Shown: positions 11,761-24,531, numbered from the stretch's first letter. The stretch: 64,000 nucleotides of DNA from Taxillus chinensis (GCA_023512835.1 CM042090.1:2426826-2490825); one strand, 5' to 3'. The notes: generated from the letters alone by a model not told the origin. Made by a program: numbers and translations.

Positions 11761-12371
11761 AATAAGGAACCTTACACCGGATTCAAGAAGACACTACTTC
11801 AACTTATCTCTTCGTAATCAAAGTCACTAGCTCGATGCTTCCCGATGTAAGACAAACTTGTTGAGAACCTAAAGCATCTTACACGTGGATCATCCGGATA
11901 TGTGGACACAACTTTAACTACACTTGGGAACTTACAAAGACTCTTATGTATTGCAAACCTAAGATCTTGAAGACCGCATCCGCAGCAATTGAGGCAGAGA
12001 GATTTCCGAGAGACAGTAAATGTGCACAATATCCGGAACAACAAGTTCCAAGGTTGTCTCTTGTGGATGTCGCTATAAATAGTAACACTTGTACATGTTA
12101 ACAATAGGTGCATAGGTGCATAAGTGAACGTGTAATAGTTTTGTTATGTACCAAAGCTTATTGAGATCATAGAGGCTAGCGTGTGCGTACTTGTAAACAG
12201 AGTGTTAAAGAGTTGTTAAGTAGGTCTAAAAGCTTTCAAGCTTTAGTCTACTTCCATTTTGTTGTATTTATCATACTGATAATAAAACAAAATACTTCCA
12301 CATTGATTCTATCTCTTAACTAGATAAGTGTTGTACCAAAGAGCACAAAAAGAGTTTCGATAAGAGCCTAT

Positions 12372-12756
12372 TGTCACAGGGTCAGCCTTTATAGCAGCTT
12401 AACCCGTGCGGCACTTAGTTCCGACCCGTATGAAGGAACGCTAGGTCAGCCTAACTTGTCGCATTTGGATCAGAACCCATCGATCCGTTGTAAAGCAATT
12501 GTGTAAGGAAGTGCTTAGCGGAAGAATGATTTAAACGAAGGCAACAAACGATTGTATTGATTGCTTGAAAGCTTTACAACATCACTCTCCTACGTATAGA
12601 TGTTAACACTTTTCTGGCTATGTCACCAGGAGACATCATATATGATCGAAATCTAAAATCTCTACAACTTATCCTATAAGCTAAGTACAACACTTTACAA
12701 GGGGGAAATACCCCAAAATAGCCTAAGTGTGCTAGGATAAGCCTTGGTCCGTGACA
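12372..12756 (-). repeat. A2 3' LTR, polypurine tract at 12757-12770
   Basis: It runs TGTCACAGGG to GTCCGTGACA as written on the plus strand, 385 bp. The adjacent TTCTCCCCCACCCG is the complement of the polypurine tract. The pol stop codon (12732-12734) lies inside this LTR. Confidence 0.92.
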
Positions 12757-14285
12757 TTCTCCCCCACCCGATTTCGCAGCGTCCTCGTTGCATCTTCGGC
12801 TTCCTCGAGCTCGTCAAACTGCCTGATGTAGCATTCAACTCCTTCACGGTACTCTTCAATCTCCTTGGAGAATTGCCCTAGATCCTCTTCCTTCTCCCAA
12901 CTTGCCTCTTCAACCGGCTTGTTCTTCCATTGGACGTAGTACTCCACCCGGCTTGGATCTACGCCTATTCTTGGCACGACTCTACGAGAATGGATTTTCT
13001 CTATCTCTTTGTCGTAGGTCTTGCCTGTTGATGCTGTTGGTGTCTGCACCGCCCGTTGTCCGCTCGTATCTTCCAAGTCTTCGTGGTAAGGCTTGAGCAA
13101 ACTAATGTGGAACACCGGATGCCTTTATAAGCTAGTCAGGAGATCCAGTTTGTATGAGACCTTCCCAACTCTCTTAAGTACTTTGAAAGGCCCCTCATAT
13201 CGGCGCACCAAACCCTTATGCAATTGTCCAAGTGCTTTGGTTTGGCGCAGAAGGAGTTTGAACATCACCATGTCTCCTTCTTGAAATTCTAAGGGCCTCC
13301 TTTGTTGATCCGCCCACTTCTTCATCTTCTTTGCCGCTTTGTACAAGTATGCCCTGGCCAGATCTGTCTATTCATGCCATCCTTTTGCAAACTTGAACGC
13401 CGCGGGGCTCTTTCCAGTATACCCCCGAGTGATGGAAGTGGGCGTCAATGGTTGTTGCCCAGTTGCGAGTTCGAACGGGCTCTCGTTCGTGGACTCGCTC
13501 TTCTGCAAGTTATATGAGAATTGGGTTATGTCCAGCAACTTGGCTCAATCTCTTTGATTGGCACTCATGTAGTGCCTCAGATACAGCTCCAGTAAGCCAT
13601 TGACATGTTCTGTTTGGTCGTCTATTTATGGGTGGAAACTTGTTGAAAAGTTTAAGTCTGAACCCATTATCCGGAACAGCTCGGTCCAAAAACGCCCAGT
13701 AAATTGTGAGTCCCGATCGCTCACAATTGTCTTTGGAATGCCCCAGTATTTCACCACGTACTTGAAGAATAGTCGGGCCGTGTCGTCTGCCGTGCAGTCC
13801 TTTGGAGCTGGAATGAAAACTCTATACTTAGAGAATCGGTCGACCACCACAATGATCGTGCCGTATCCTTCAGATCTTGGGAGACAAACAATGAAGTCTA
13901 TGGAGACGCTCTCCCAAGGTCTTTTCGGGGTAGGCAAAGGTTCTAAAAATCCCACCGATTGGTGATTCTCTATCTTGTCTTGTTGGCACACAAGACAAGT
14001 CCTCACGTACACTTGGATGTTCTCGTAAAGTTGAGGCCAGTAGTAGCTCCGTTCCACCAACGCCAAGGTACGATCGACTCCGGGATGGCCAGCCCACCGC
14101 GAGTCGTGACATTCTTTGAGGATGTCTCTCCTCAAACTTCCCCATTTAGGAACGTACACCCGTTCCCCTCGAGTATGGAGCAAGTTATCCCTTAGCCAAA
14201 ACCGCCGCGTCTTTCTAGCCTTGATGCATTCCATCAATGACTTGGCTAATGGATCGTGCTCCATTCCTTCCTTCAGTTTGTCCAC
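12732..14285 (-). pseudogene. A2 integrase and chromodomain (frameshifted)
   Basis: The integrase reads minus from 14285. It has HPGVDRTL and CLVCQQ (zinc-binding), SIDFIV (first catalytic Asp) and IVSDRDSQFTG (second Asp), and ends at FSTSFHP near 13626 by stop or frameshift just before the catalytic-Glu segment. That segment is present but out of frame at 13560-13620. A further piece at 13346-13125 holds the GPFKVLKRV region. The chromodomain (VEYYVQWKNKPVEEASWEKE) is at 13115-12732 and ends inside the LTR. At least two frame changes separate the parts. Confidence 0.88.
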
Positions 14286-14294
14286 CAGGGGGAA

Positions 14295-16022
14295 TTATGG
14301 TTGGCTAATGGCTGCAAGTTCCGCCTTCTGACTTAGTGCATCGGCCACCACATTATTTGTGCCCGGTTTGTACTCGAGCACAAAGTCGAACTCCGCTAAG
14401 AGTCCTTGCCACCGTGCTTGCTTCGGAGTTAAGTTCCTTTGAGTTAGAAAATAACTCGTAGCAATGTTGTCTGTCTTCACCACGAACTTGGACCCTAGCA
14501 AGTAATGCCTCCACACCCGAAAGCAATGCATAACTGTCGTCATCTCCTTTTCATGCACCGCGTACCTCTGTTCGGTGCCATTGAGTTTTCAGCTTTCATA
14601 TGCTACAGGATACCCCTCCTGCATTAGAACTCCACCGATGGCAAAGTCTGAAGCATCCGTGTGAATTTCATAAGGCTTTGTATGGTCCGGCAGTGCCATC
14701 ACCGGTCCGTTTATCACGGCTTGCTTCAACTTCTCGAATGCCTCTCGGCAAGCATCATCCCACACTCAAGTCTTGTTCTTCTTTAATAGTTCTGTCAAGG
14801 GTGCGGCAATGCGGGAATAACCGCAGATGAATCTTCTATAGTAGTTAACCAAGCTAAGGAAAGAACGCATCTCCGGGACTTTCTTGGGCGTCTCCCATTC
14901 TTTGATGGCTAACACTTTCTTGTTGTCCATCTTTAATTTGCCGCCGCCAATGATGTGACCCAAGAAGGGCACCTCCTTCTTCGCAAAGTCACATTTCTCC
15001 TTCCTCACAAAGAGTTGGTTCTCCCTTAAGATTTGGAAAACCCGCCGTAAGTGTGCCTTGTGTTCCTCCAACATTTTGCTATAGACGACAATGTCATCAA
15101 GGTACACTACGACGAATCTGTCCAAGTATGATTGGAAGATCCGGTTCATCAACGTACAAAATGTGGCAGGGGCATTTGTAAGGCCAAAGGGCATCACTAA
15201 GAACTCGTAAGAGCCGTATCTTGTGACGCACGCCGTCTTTGCCTCATCACCTTCGGCTATCCGCACTTTCCAATATCCCGACCGCAAGTCTAGCTTTGAG
15301 AACCATCTCGCAACACCAAGTTGGTCAAACAGGTCGGATATGAGTGGGATGGGGTAGCTATTCTTCACCGTTATCTTGTTTAGCGCCCTATAGTCAATGC
15401 ATAGCCGCATCGACCCATCGTGCTTCTTTTGGAACAACACCGGTGCTCCAAATGGTGCTTTGGATGACCGAATGAATCCAGCATCCAACAAGTCATTCAA
15501 TTGTCTCCGAAGTTCCTCCAACTCCGGGTGTGCCATCCGGTAGGGCACCGCAGCAATAGGCTTTGCACCGGCCTCCAGCTCGATCTTGTGGTCCACCTCC
15601 CGCTTCGACGGAAGTTGTTTGGGGAGTTCGGGTGGCATAACATCCCCAAACTCTTCAAGGATCGTCTTCACTTCGGTTGGGGGCTCCTCCCCAACACTTG
15701 GGCCTTCTTCCTTCACCATGGCAATGAAGGTTGGCTCCTGTCGCCTAACTCCTTTAGACAGTTGGAGCGCTGAAAGAAACTTCGCTTGGAGTTCTTCCTC
15801 CCTCATTACCTTCACCATGCACGTCTTCCCTTCATCCATGATGCACATTATATTGGTGCTAGGAATCGGAATTGCTCGCACCTGGTCAACGAACTCCATC
15901 CCCAGTACCATGGGATAGTCGTCCATTGACACCACGGAGAGATTCACCTTGCCTCTCCACTCACCAATACTTAGCTCGACACCTCGAGCCACACCATGAA
16001 TCGGACTGGCACTAGAGTTCAC
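14295..16022 (-). pseudogene. A2 protease C-terminus, reverse transcriptase and RNase H
   Basis: This is the best preserved pol segment of the family. A 418-codon frame (16022-14766) carries the protease end ([10 protein letters not shown]), [43 protein letters not shown] and an intact YLDD box. It stops at 14766-14768 in KT*VWDD, where A1 has Trp (TGG to TGA). RNase H continues in broken form to 14559, then the frame 14558-14295 holds HEKEMTTVMH and VVADALSQK. Because YLDD is intact here but lost in A1, the two copies decayed independently after they separated. Confidence 0.9.
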
Positions 16023-16028
16023 TGCCTT

Positions 16029-17426
16029 CAGCTAGCCCTTCTCTTCCTTGTAGACTATCCCCAGTCTACGAGCTTCTTCCACCTTGATGAAGTTGTTGGT
16101 CGCACCCGTGTCCACCAAGGCCTTAGTTTCAAGGTTGTTGGCCTTAGCGAGCACGTACATGTACCCCTTCTGTCGTCCGGATGGTGGCACCTCCACTTTC
16201 GCCTTGATTGCATTAAGGAGTTGCAAGGAACCAAGTCTTGGATCCCTTGCATCCCTTCCTTCGTCTTCATTGATCATCGCCGAGAGTTTGGAGCGCTTCG
16301 GGCACTCAAACGCCTTGTGAGGGCCTTCACAAAGGAAACAGGAGATCCTTGGCTTCTCTCCGTCCTTGGAACTATTCGCGAAATGTTTTAGGCGAAAGTC
16401 CTTAGACGGTTGGAAGGGTCTCCCTTTTTCTTCACTTTGGTTGTCTCCCCCACGTTTCTCCTTGTGGAACCTGTTCGCCTTGGAAGTCGATGAAGAGCTG
16501 GTGGCCTTCTCCGGCTTCTTGTATTCGATGAGTGATTCGGCCACCACCATGGCCGATGCTAGGTCCTGCACATTCCTCCATTGCAGCTCCAGCTTCGCCC
16601 ATTGTTGCAATCCATCCATGAAGGAAAATAGTGAATCCTTCGTGGACATATCCGGGATCTCCAATATCAGCTTGGAAAATTCACGGACGTACTCCCGCAC
16701 TGTGCCTTTGTGGGTAAGGCGCCGAAGTTTCGCCCGGGACTCGTCTTCCGCATTCTGGGGATAGAATTGGGCCTTGATCTCCCTCTTAAAATCCGTTCAG
16801 TTGTCAATGATACATAGGCCGCACTCCTTGTCGGCATATCGTCACCTCTACCGCACCATAGCCGAATCGATTAAGTATAGCGGGGCGGTCTTCACCTTCT
16901 TTGCCTCGTCCACAATGTTCAAGGCATCGAAATATTGCTCCATAGTCCAAAGGAAGTTGTCTAACTCCCTCGCATTCCTTGACCCAGCATAGGTCTTAGG
17001 CTTCGGCACGTCGATTTTGGAGCTGGAATGGCCACCAACGCCACCTTGGGTGACCGCCATCTTGCAGAGAGACCAATCTGCCTTGATCTCTTTGATTTCC
17101 TCCTGCATCGCCAGGATTTGGGACATGAGAGTGTCCTTCAGGCCGTCGAACCGAGAGTTCATGTCATCCATGACGGAGTTGAGAAGCCCTTACATCCTTC
17201 CAAAGCTTTCCTCACCCTCTGAGTCCAGCTTTTCGATGCTTTCAATGTGCTCCTCGACCACCTCCATCTGTTCGGCTAACGCCAACTCCAATTTGGCTAG
17301 CCGACTCTCCAACGGACATGTTTCCCTCAAAACGGACTTATCTCTCCTTCGTTCCTTAGCGTGGTGCTCCTTGTCACGGCCTTCGTGGTCGCCACCACTA
17401 ATGACAACAGATCCTCCGTTTGTCAT
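16029..17426 (-). pseudogene. A2 gag and start of protease (broken)
   Basis: The ATG at 17426 begins MTNGGSVVISGG. A TAA near 17190 replaces CAA (A1 keeps Gln there). A second piece (17171-16848) covers the gag N-terminal half, and another (16700-16032) holds the C-terminal half, the zinc knuckle CFLCEGPHKAFEC and the protease motif LVDTGATNNF. The last frame ends at a TAG (16029-16031) where A1 keeps Trp. Function is lost. Confidence 0.88.
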
Positions 17427-17478
17427 TTTGCACCGTCTCGAAGTTTTTGATTGTTCCACCGAACTTTAGCACCAACCT

Positions 17479-17490
17479 GCTGTGATACCA
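17479..17490 (-). promoter_or_regulatory. A2 primer-binding site, initiator tRNA-Met type
   Basis: On the minus strand TGGTATCACAGC lies 2 bp inside the 5' LTR. It differs by one base from TGGTATCAGAGC, the site complementary to initiator tRNA-Met used in B3, G and J. Confidence 0.85.
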
Positions 17491-17492
17491 CT

Positions 17493-17877
17493 TGTCACAG
17501 GATCAGCCTTTATAGCAGCTTAACCCGTCCGGCACCTAATTCTCACCCGTACGAAGGAACGCTAGGTCAGCCTAACTCGTCGCATTTGGATCGGAACCCA
17601 TCGATCCGTTGTAAAGCAATTGTGTAGGGAAGCGCTTAGTGGAAAAACGATTTAAATGAAGGCAACAAACGATTGTATTGATTGCTTGAAAGCTTTATAA
17701 CATCACTCCCCTACATATAGATGTTAATACTTTTCTGGCTATGTCACCAGGAGACATCATATATGATCAAAATCTAAAATCTCTACAACTTACTCTATAA
17801 GCTAAGTACAACACTTTACAATGGGGAAATACCCCAAAATAGCCTAAGTGTGCTAGGATAAGCCTCGGTCTGTGACA
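17493..17877 (-). repeat. A2 5' LTR
   Basis: 385 bp, TGTCACAGGA to GTCTGTGACA as written on the plus strand. A TATA-like CTATATGT lies within the transcribed orientation, and the nearby ATGTCTCCTGG block is shared with the H LTR. Confidence 0.92.
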
Positions 17878-18216
17878 CTATTCACCCCGCTCTAGGCTCC
17901 AAGGGACCAATAGTTAATTTCTGCATTGATCATTCACAATCAACAATATTCGGTGAATATTCCTAAACGGTATTATCTCTCTCTATATTAATATCCGTTG
18001 GAATATTCCTATACGATCTGAGGTCTTTCACGTCAAGATCATTAACTCATCTCAGATCTTTCCGTTAGCTCATTATCACTCATATACTTTTTTGTACACT
18101 TCTCCTTTATTATCGAACCATAGTTGTTCTCTGTAAACATCCTTTTATAATCATTAGCTTCCACAAAAAAATGTCTATTCACCTCCCTTTATACTCACTT
18201 TGGGACCTACAATAAT

Positions 18217-19971
18217 GATGATGATGATGAATTATTGGTGTATTCTACCACACCTTCTGTGACTGTCCCGCACCCTGTTCCTCCTGCGACTCACAAATAT
18301 TTTATTATTGATCTGTACTCCAGGCACCGATCGCTTGATTCATGTTCTATACCTAATTTTTTGCCCTCAGATCTTGTCCCAAGTGATGATTTTCTTATTG
18401 CCTTACGTAAAGGTAAACACAACTGCATTTTTCCTATTTCATCTTTTGTTTCTTACAATTGTTTGTCTTTTTCTTCTTGTTCTTTTATTGCCTCTCTTAC
18501 GAAGGAACGAGCTATCAAGCAATGCTCAATGAAATGCAGGCGTTAGATGAAAATGATACTCAGGACTTAGTTCATTTACCTTTAGGGAAATGAGCTATCA
18601 GCTGTAAGTAGGTGTTCACCGTTAAAGTGAATCCTGATGGGTATGTTGCTCGATTAAAGGCTTGTTTTATTGCAAAGGACTATGCATAAACATATGGTGT
18701 GCACTATTCTGATACTTTTCTCCTGTTGCAAATTGATTTATGTTCGGTTGTTTATTTCTATGGTTATTAATCACCAATGGCCTTTACATCAACTAGATAT
18801 TAAAAATGTTTTTTTCATGGTGATCTCCACAAAGAGGTGTATATGGAGCAACTTCTCAGTTTGTTGCTCAAGGGGAGTCTGAGCATGTTTGTCATCTTCA
18901 GAAATCTTTATATGGTTTGAAATAGAGTTCTCGTGCTTGGTTTGACAAATTTAGTCAAGCTATTGAAACATGGGTCATAATTAAGAACCAGACTGACTAT
19001 TCAGTATTCTACAAACAATCAACCAGTGGTCTAATCCTTTTAGTTATATATATGGATGATATTATTATTACTGGCAGTGATACTTTGGGCATTTTATTAC
19101 TTAAGTCCTTTCTTCATACTCAATTTCACACAAATGACTTGAGGTTACTCAAATATTTCTTAGGTGTTAAAGTTACAAGGATTAAACGCGGTATCTTTAT
19201 CTCTCAGAGGAAATATATCCTTGATTTATTGGGAACGAAGCCTTGTAGTGCTCCAATGACTCCAACTATGCATCTTACAGGAGATAGGACACCATTTGAC
19301 AATCCTAAGAAATATTGAAGGTTGGTTGGGAAGTTCAATTATCTTATCGTCACTTGTCCAAGCATTGCCTATTCCATTAATGTTGTTAATTAATTCATGT
19401 CATCTCCAACAATTGATCATTGGATAGCATTGGAGTAGATTTTGTGTTACTTAAAAGGAGCACCTAGACGTGGTCTATTGTACACAAATCATGGACACAC
19501 TTAGATTGAATGTTTCTCAGATGCAAATTGTCTAGGTTATCCAATGGATAGAAGATCAATCACAAATTATTGCGTCTTTGTTGAATGAAATTTGATCTCA
19601 TAGAAAAATAAGAAACAAAATGTTGTATCATGGTTCAATGCTGAGTCAGAATATAGGACCATGGCACAGTCTATGTGAGAGATAATGTGAATATTTCATC
19701 TCTTAAATGAAGTTGGTCTTCAACCTTCAGTACCAGCTAAATTATGGCATGATAATCAAGCTACACTTCATATTGCCTCAAATCCTGTGTTTGATGAGTG
19801 AACTAAGCATTGTCATTTCATCTACGAGAAAATTTAGCTTAGGTTAATTCCACGGGATATGTGAAGATTGGAGAACAATTAGGTGATATATTCACTAAAG
19901 CTCTAAACGGGGTTCGAGTGGCTTATCTTTGTAACAAGTTAAGCTTGATTAACATCTATACTCCAACTTGA
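18217..19971 (+). pseudogene. Copia RT-RNase H (element D, part 2)
   Basis: This continues the polyprotein interrupted at 9610. It starts in the acidic linker (DDDELLVYSTTPSV), then EMQALDENDTQDLV, FTVKVNPDGYVARLKA and SSRAWFDKF. The catalytic box YMDD is intact (near 19049-19060) in the open piece ending at 19318. Later RNase H pieces are KGAPRRGLLYTNHG, CFSDANCLGYPMDRRS and AKLWHDNQATLHIASN. More than ten stops or frame changes are present, so it is old. The stretch SFIASLTKERAIKQ suggests an internal deletion in the linker near 18500. Confidence 0.88.
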
Positions 19972-19978
19972 GGGGGAG

Positions 19979-20250
19979 TGTTATTATAATAGAGTAATTA
20001 ATGGGATTGAAATATTTAGTGGAATAATTAGTGAGAATTAGGAATATGGTATAATTAGAATTAATTATGATTGATATCCTAATTATACATTACCATAGAT
20101 AATTTTCTCCTTCTGTATAAATATGCAATCATATATTGTATTATTATATGAAAACATATCAGTAAAGATATTAGTTTATTTCTTTGTATCAATTACCAAG
20201 CATTTGGCATGAATCAATAGTGTTTTTCTTGTCAATCTTACATCATACAA
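19979..20250 (+). repeat. Copia element D 3' LTR (right edge uncertain)
   Basis: The purine run TTGAGGGGGAG (19969-19979) is followed by TGTTATTATAATAG, a typical Copia LTR start. An AT-rich stretch with a TATA-like TGTATAAATATG (near 20115) follows. The end is set only roughly, because the 5' LTR is not in the window to compare. Confidence 0.6.
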
Positions 20251-20676
20251 AATTTGTATCTGAATATTCTGTTAACTTGATTCTCGTTGGTACCACAAAC
20301 CTAAGTTTATAGTCTTTTTAAATACATTTTACAAAAATATGTAATTTGTCTAAGTTTATAACTTATTTGACCTCTTTTACAAAAATAAGTAGCAAACAAA
20401 ATATTTGACATGTTTGTTGTAAGTTACAACAAGAATCCAATCATACCTCTATATTTTGTTATCTTGACACCTTTACTAGTTTCATTGTTGTTAACTTAGC
20501 ATTTGTAAGCATTACGGTATTCATTATTGATGTGGAATCTATGTCAAAAAATTTATTATGTCATTGGTATGCTTGGCTTGAATGATAAAAATTCCACCAT
20601 CATAGTATTTCACTTCATTCCCAAAAAAGTAATTCAACTCATCTATTATGTTCATATTAAGTTTACTTTGCATAAG
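20251..20676. other. AT-rich sequence, no gene seen
   Basis: I find no protein motif or repeat structure between the D LTR and the next solo LTR. Confidence 0.5.
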
Positions 20677-20681
20677 TCCCG

Positions 20682-22321
20682 TGTCACGTCTTGGATTTCT
20701 AACTCGAAGAAACCGGTTTGTTATTCTCTTTTACCCACATAGTGGGATAAGGGGTCGGGTTAAACAATATCACACAAAAAATCACAACAATCACATAACA
20801 AATACCCATAAGACAAACCACAAGTTTATTCATAATTTAAAAACTCCTTTACATCATTCTCTACATGGAGTTACATTAGTTCCTCAGAACAACTTGAAAA
20901 TAAATAAAAACATATAAAAATAATAATAAACTTAGAGTCTCCACTTTATTGTTCCACCTAATGCCTGTAGGTTTTTGAAAAGAAAACAATCATAACATGA
21001 GGGGTGAGCAATCATAGCTCAGTAGGGATCATGTTTTCCCAACCCATCCCATGCTCCTAGCATCTATATAATGACATACACAAGTATATATTGTAGCAAT
21101 ATATAAGCAGCCCATAGAAGCATTTTAACTTTATAGGGTACATGAATAGAACATGAACAAATCACATAAGACCCTCAACTGAGCTATGGTTATGCCTTAA
21201 CCAACAGTAACATACATCCCCCCCACCCCACCCCCCCCCACACACACACACACATCACACACTTATTCCAAACTGTGAATCCTTCAGTGATTCTAGGGTT
21301 TCCCACGAGACTTTACCATGAAGCACGAAAGGATGCATCACGAGACAAAAAACAACCCCCAGCCAAGGCGAACACCCTAATGGCCACTAACCCACACAAC
21401 TTGATCATTAACCAACTACCATGAAAATGAGCTCTTAATCTCCTCTAACTACAAACAAACAAAATAACCATGTGCACTAAATGTCATTGAAGCCCAACAT
21501 TCATATTAGAGATCACACCTATATAAATTTATATATATATCTATACAGTCACCTCCTTGCCATGGAACAAATCCTTAATTGAGTAATCAACAGTTAAAGG
21601 GGGGTAAGAGAACAGAATAGAATCCCTACCTCAAATTTCGGTTGAACTTAGGGTTCCAAATCAAAAAACACGCCTTCTACCTTGCTCCTCTTTACTAGAC
21701 GCCTCTTACACCCAAGAATGCAGCAATGATCAAATCGATTAGAATTCCTCTCTCTCTCTCTCACAACTTTGAAATAGAATGCCCAGAACCCTAAAATCGC
21801 AAAATAGAATGACGTATATCAAAAATACGATATCGCAGGATCGACGTTGACCAAAAACACCCCTATATTGACCACATCGACCAACATTTCTCGCGTCGAC
21901 TAACCTTTCATATCAACCAAAGGTTGATCCTGCACCAAACCACGCATGATCAACGCCCCCACGTCGACCACACCAAGCTAGGTCGACCACTTGTTGAGAA
22001 AACTCTCTGGAAACTCCTATTGGTCGACTTTGACTACTTTCATTTCACATTGACCATGTCAACCTTAAGTCGAAAGTCATATTCGCATCGACAAAACACT
22101 GTTCACTCTCTAGAATCTCCATTAGTCAATATCGACTACTACTAGGTCAGGTCAACCATGTCGACCACTATCTCATACCGATGACTAACCAAGGCTGCAT
22201 TGACTAGCGAGACCCCCACTGAGGTGCTGTGCCCTCGGACTCCCGCTAACCAAATAATTAAGAGTCCTTATCTAAATACACAAATGTCAACTCCTTAAAT
22301 TCCCAAACATGGGTCATTACA
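20682..22321 (-). mobile_element. Solo LTR I, Tekay/Del-like family
   Basis: As written on the plus strand it starts TGTCACGTCTTGG and ends GGGTCATTACA, 1640 bp. The flanks TCCCG (20677-20681) and TCCCA (22322-22326) are a 5-bp target repeat with one change. It carries the conserved GGTGAGCAATCATAGCTCAG block (21002-21034) found in all LTRs of this group, and a CA-rich low-complexity run at 21218-21254. Its sense strand is minus. Confidence 0.85.
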
Positions 22322-22326
22322 TCCCA

Positions 22327-24531
22327 AGAATGCTTCACATAAATCTAGATTACTTGACGATAGGATAATGTCATCTATAGTGATTCATGTAGATATGTAT
22401 ATTAATGTGTTATCCTTCCTCTAATTGAGGAATAATGTGTTATTTATCATTGCTTTTAAAACTCTCTTCTAAAATAATATTTTGGTTGAAATATCATACG
22501 CTTCAAACCATAGTACCTTTAAAATGTTATCGCGTTTAAACACTACTTACCTTAGCATAGGAATGACAATAGATCAGGTTAAAATTAAATACTGTCCAAT
22601 TCAAACCCAACTCGCACATGCCCTAAGAGTTTGCATAGTTCGAAACAGGTCACGTCCATATATCTATGCTGCCCCAAGAGTTTGCATGGTTCGGGACAGG
22701 TCACGTCCATATATCTATCCTCCCTCTTATTTTCCCCAAAGGTTTTTTAAATTATTTTAATTTTTTTCCTGCAACTTTATTTTTCTTATTCAAATAGGAG
22801 CCCCAGAATTCACACGAAACTGTTTCATTCTTAAATACCTCCACCATTTCACTGCCATCGAATTTACTACCTAGAATAAATAAAATAGCTGTGTTAATAA
22901 TGATATGATTATTATTTCACAACTTTTTTGAAGTTTATATATTTGAAATTTACTGCCTGAAATCTATACAACAAACTTCATATTAAGTATAAAATAATTA
23001 TTTTAATTTTTAGTTTAAAATATGTAGAATATTATTTAATTTTTATATACTTGGATAAAAAAAATAAAAAAATAATGTAGTATTCAATATTGATCTTGTT
23101 GTATAGATTTTGAATAATAGATTATACATATATATTTTTACTAGACTAATGAATTTTAAATAATAATATAAATATACCTTAATTTAATTTAATTTACAAG
23201 GAATCATCACTAAATAATATTTTAATTTATTTCTTTATATTATAATACTAGAAATTTTAGCTTTACACAACTCTGGTTTTGATTTATAAAAAACATTTTT
23301 TTCGATCAATACGTAATAAGTTCGTACAATTAAATATGTTTTCATAACAAATGAAAATTATAAACAAATAATTATTCTATTGTTTAATATTTTTCAAAAT
23401 AAGTGTTTTGGCATATACAAATATAAAATCAAATTACATTAACAATACACCATTACTGCAACAAACAAATTAATACAAAGTGCACCATAAAAGAAGATAA
23501 AAATATAAGGTGAGCCGCAAAATATGGGCAAATGGTGCCGTGTGCACAGTTTGAGTGAAACGATTCTCTTCTGTTTTTTTTTTGAGTGAAACAATTCTTG
23601 TAAGATACATGTAGAGAAGGTGCTCGTATTTTAAAGTCTAGTGTGTTTATACGGTACTTGAAGACGAGCTACAGTAACTCATCTCCAGACAAGCACCAAA
23701 TCCTCAGCACCCATAGAGAAATTCCGGTGGACATTACTTTGGTATAATCATTTTCCTAAACTTGTGTTTATAAACCTTAATATTCCCGGAACTTAATTTA
23801 CCTAATTTCAAATGATAGTATATTGAGACAAATCCTATAAACACCGCGACATAACAGGAATTTTTTTCCAGCCTCCATAAGTGGATGTTTTCAAAACTGT
23901 TACGTATTTCAGTAACTATGACGGGTGTGCTGGGCCGGCAAACCAGACCATCAAAACATACAATACAAACCTGCCATGAGACTGACAAGTATACTTGAAA
24001 GCAAGCAATCCAGGAATGTATGAGGTGACTTACAAAGATCATCACACCTGCCATAAGACACCCACCTCTAAAATCCCAGCAGACCTGAAACTGTAGACGG
24101 CAACAATGAAGCGGCTGCCATTCCATTGATTGCACCCGCTGTATAATATATTTCAATAAATAGATGTAATGTCATCCTCAGTTTCTAAAAAATAAAAACT
24201 CAGGTAAATAATATATCAAACAAATGCTGACGAAAATTCATTTACTAGATACGCATTGGGATTTGGCCAATTTTTTAGAAATTGGCTCCCGAATTTGGTA
24301 CAAAATTGATATTCACTTCACAGTTCTAACAGATTTGTCCAGTTATGCTCGAATTTGGGGATTTGGTATGAAGTTGAAATTAACTTCTCTAGTTCTCTTT
24401 TTCACCCACCTGAAACCAGAGTATATCAAAGCCACAAATGTAAAAATTCCAAACAAAACCGAAATACCTCCCATGCTTTTGTTGTGAGATTAGGAAACAG
24501 TTCGTATTCAATGATACGTACAAGCTACAGT
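22327..24531. other. AT-rich intergenic DNA with a short tandem duplication
   Basis: No convincing gene is seen. A unit of about 51 bp containing AAGAGTTTGCATGGTTCG and GGTCACGTCCATATATCTAT is present twice at about 22624-22725. A 140-codon open frame on the minus strand (24156-23734) has no recognisable domain and is not annotated as a gene. Confidence 0.5.

Larger units (their letters stand above)
12372..17877 (-). mobile_element. Reina-like Ty3/gypsy chromovirus A2, complete with both LTRs
   Basis: This 5.5-kb element on the minus strand has a 385-bp 5' LTR (17493-17877) and a 385-bp 3' LTR (12372-12756) that differ at roughly two dozen positions by eye, so it is not recent. CTAT is duplicated at 12368-12371 and 17878-17881, a 4-bp target repeat (a fifth base is ambiguous). 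The order is PBS, gag, protease, RT, RNase H, integrase, chromodomain. It lies at the same base of the B LTR and in the same relative orientation as A1. Confidence 0.93.
11039..17912 (+). mobile_element. Solo LTR B2 (SIRE-like Copia), interrupted by A2
   Basis: It starts TGTTGGATCAACCCC and ends AAGGGACCAATA. The flanks are perfect GTTAA repeats (11034-11038 and 17913-17917). Without A2 the LTR is about 1.37 kb, in opposite orientation to B1. It carries the CGGAGTAAGGA array. It belongs to a clearly different subfamily from B0/B1, because the sequence just upstream of the A insertion site differs. Confidence 0.9.
9611..18211 (+). mobile_element. Solo LTR K (Copia-like), interrupted by B2
   Basis: It begins TGTTGAGAAAAACATG and ends TTTGGGACCTACA and is flanked by perfect ATAAT repeats (9606-9610 and 18212-18216) inside the Copia polyprotein of D. 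Without B2 it is about 1.73 kb (9611-11038 plus 17918-18211). It has no coding motif. The end resembles the LTR ends of SIRE-type Copia elements, so a solo LTR is the best reading. Confidence 0.82.

Noticed and set aside
23734..24156. 140-codon open frame on the minus strand
   Set aside because: No motif or splice context that I recognise, and length alone is not enough in AT-rich plant intergenic DNA.
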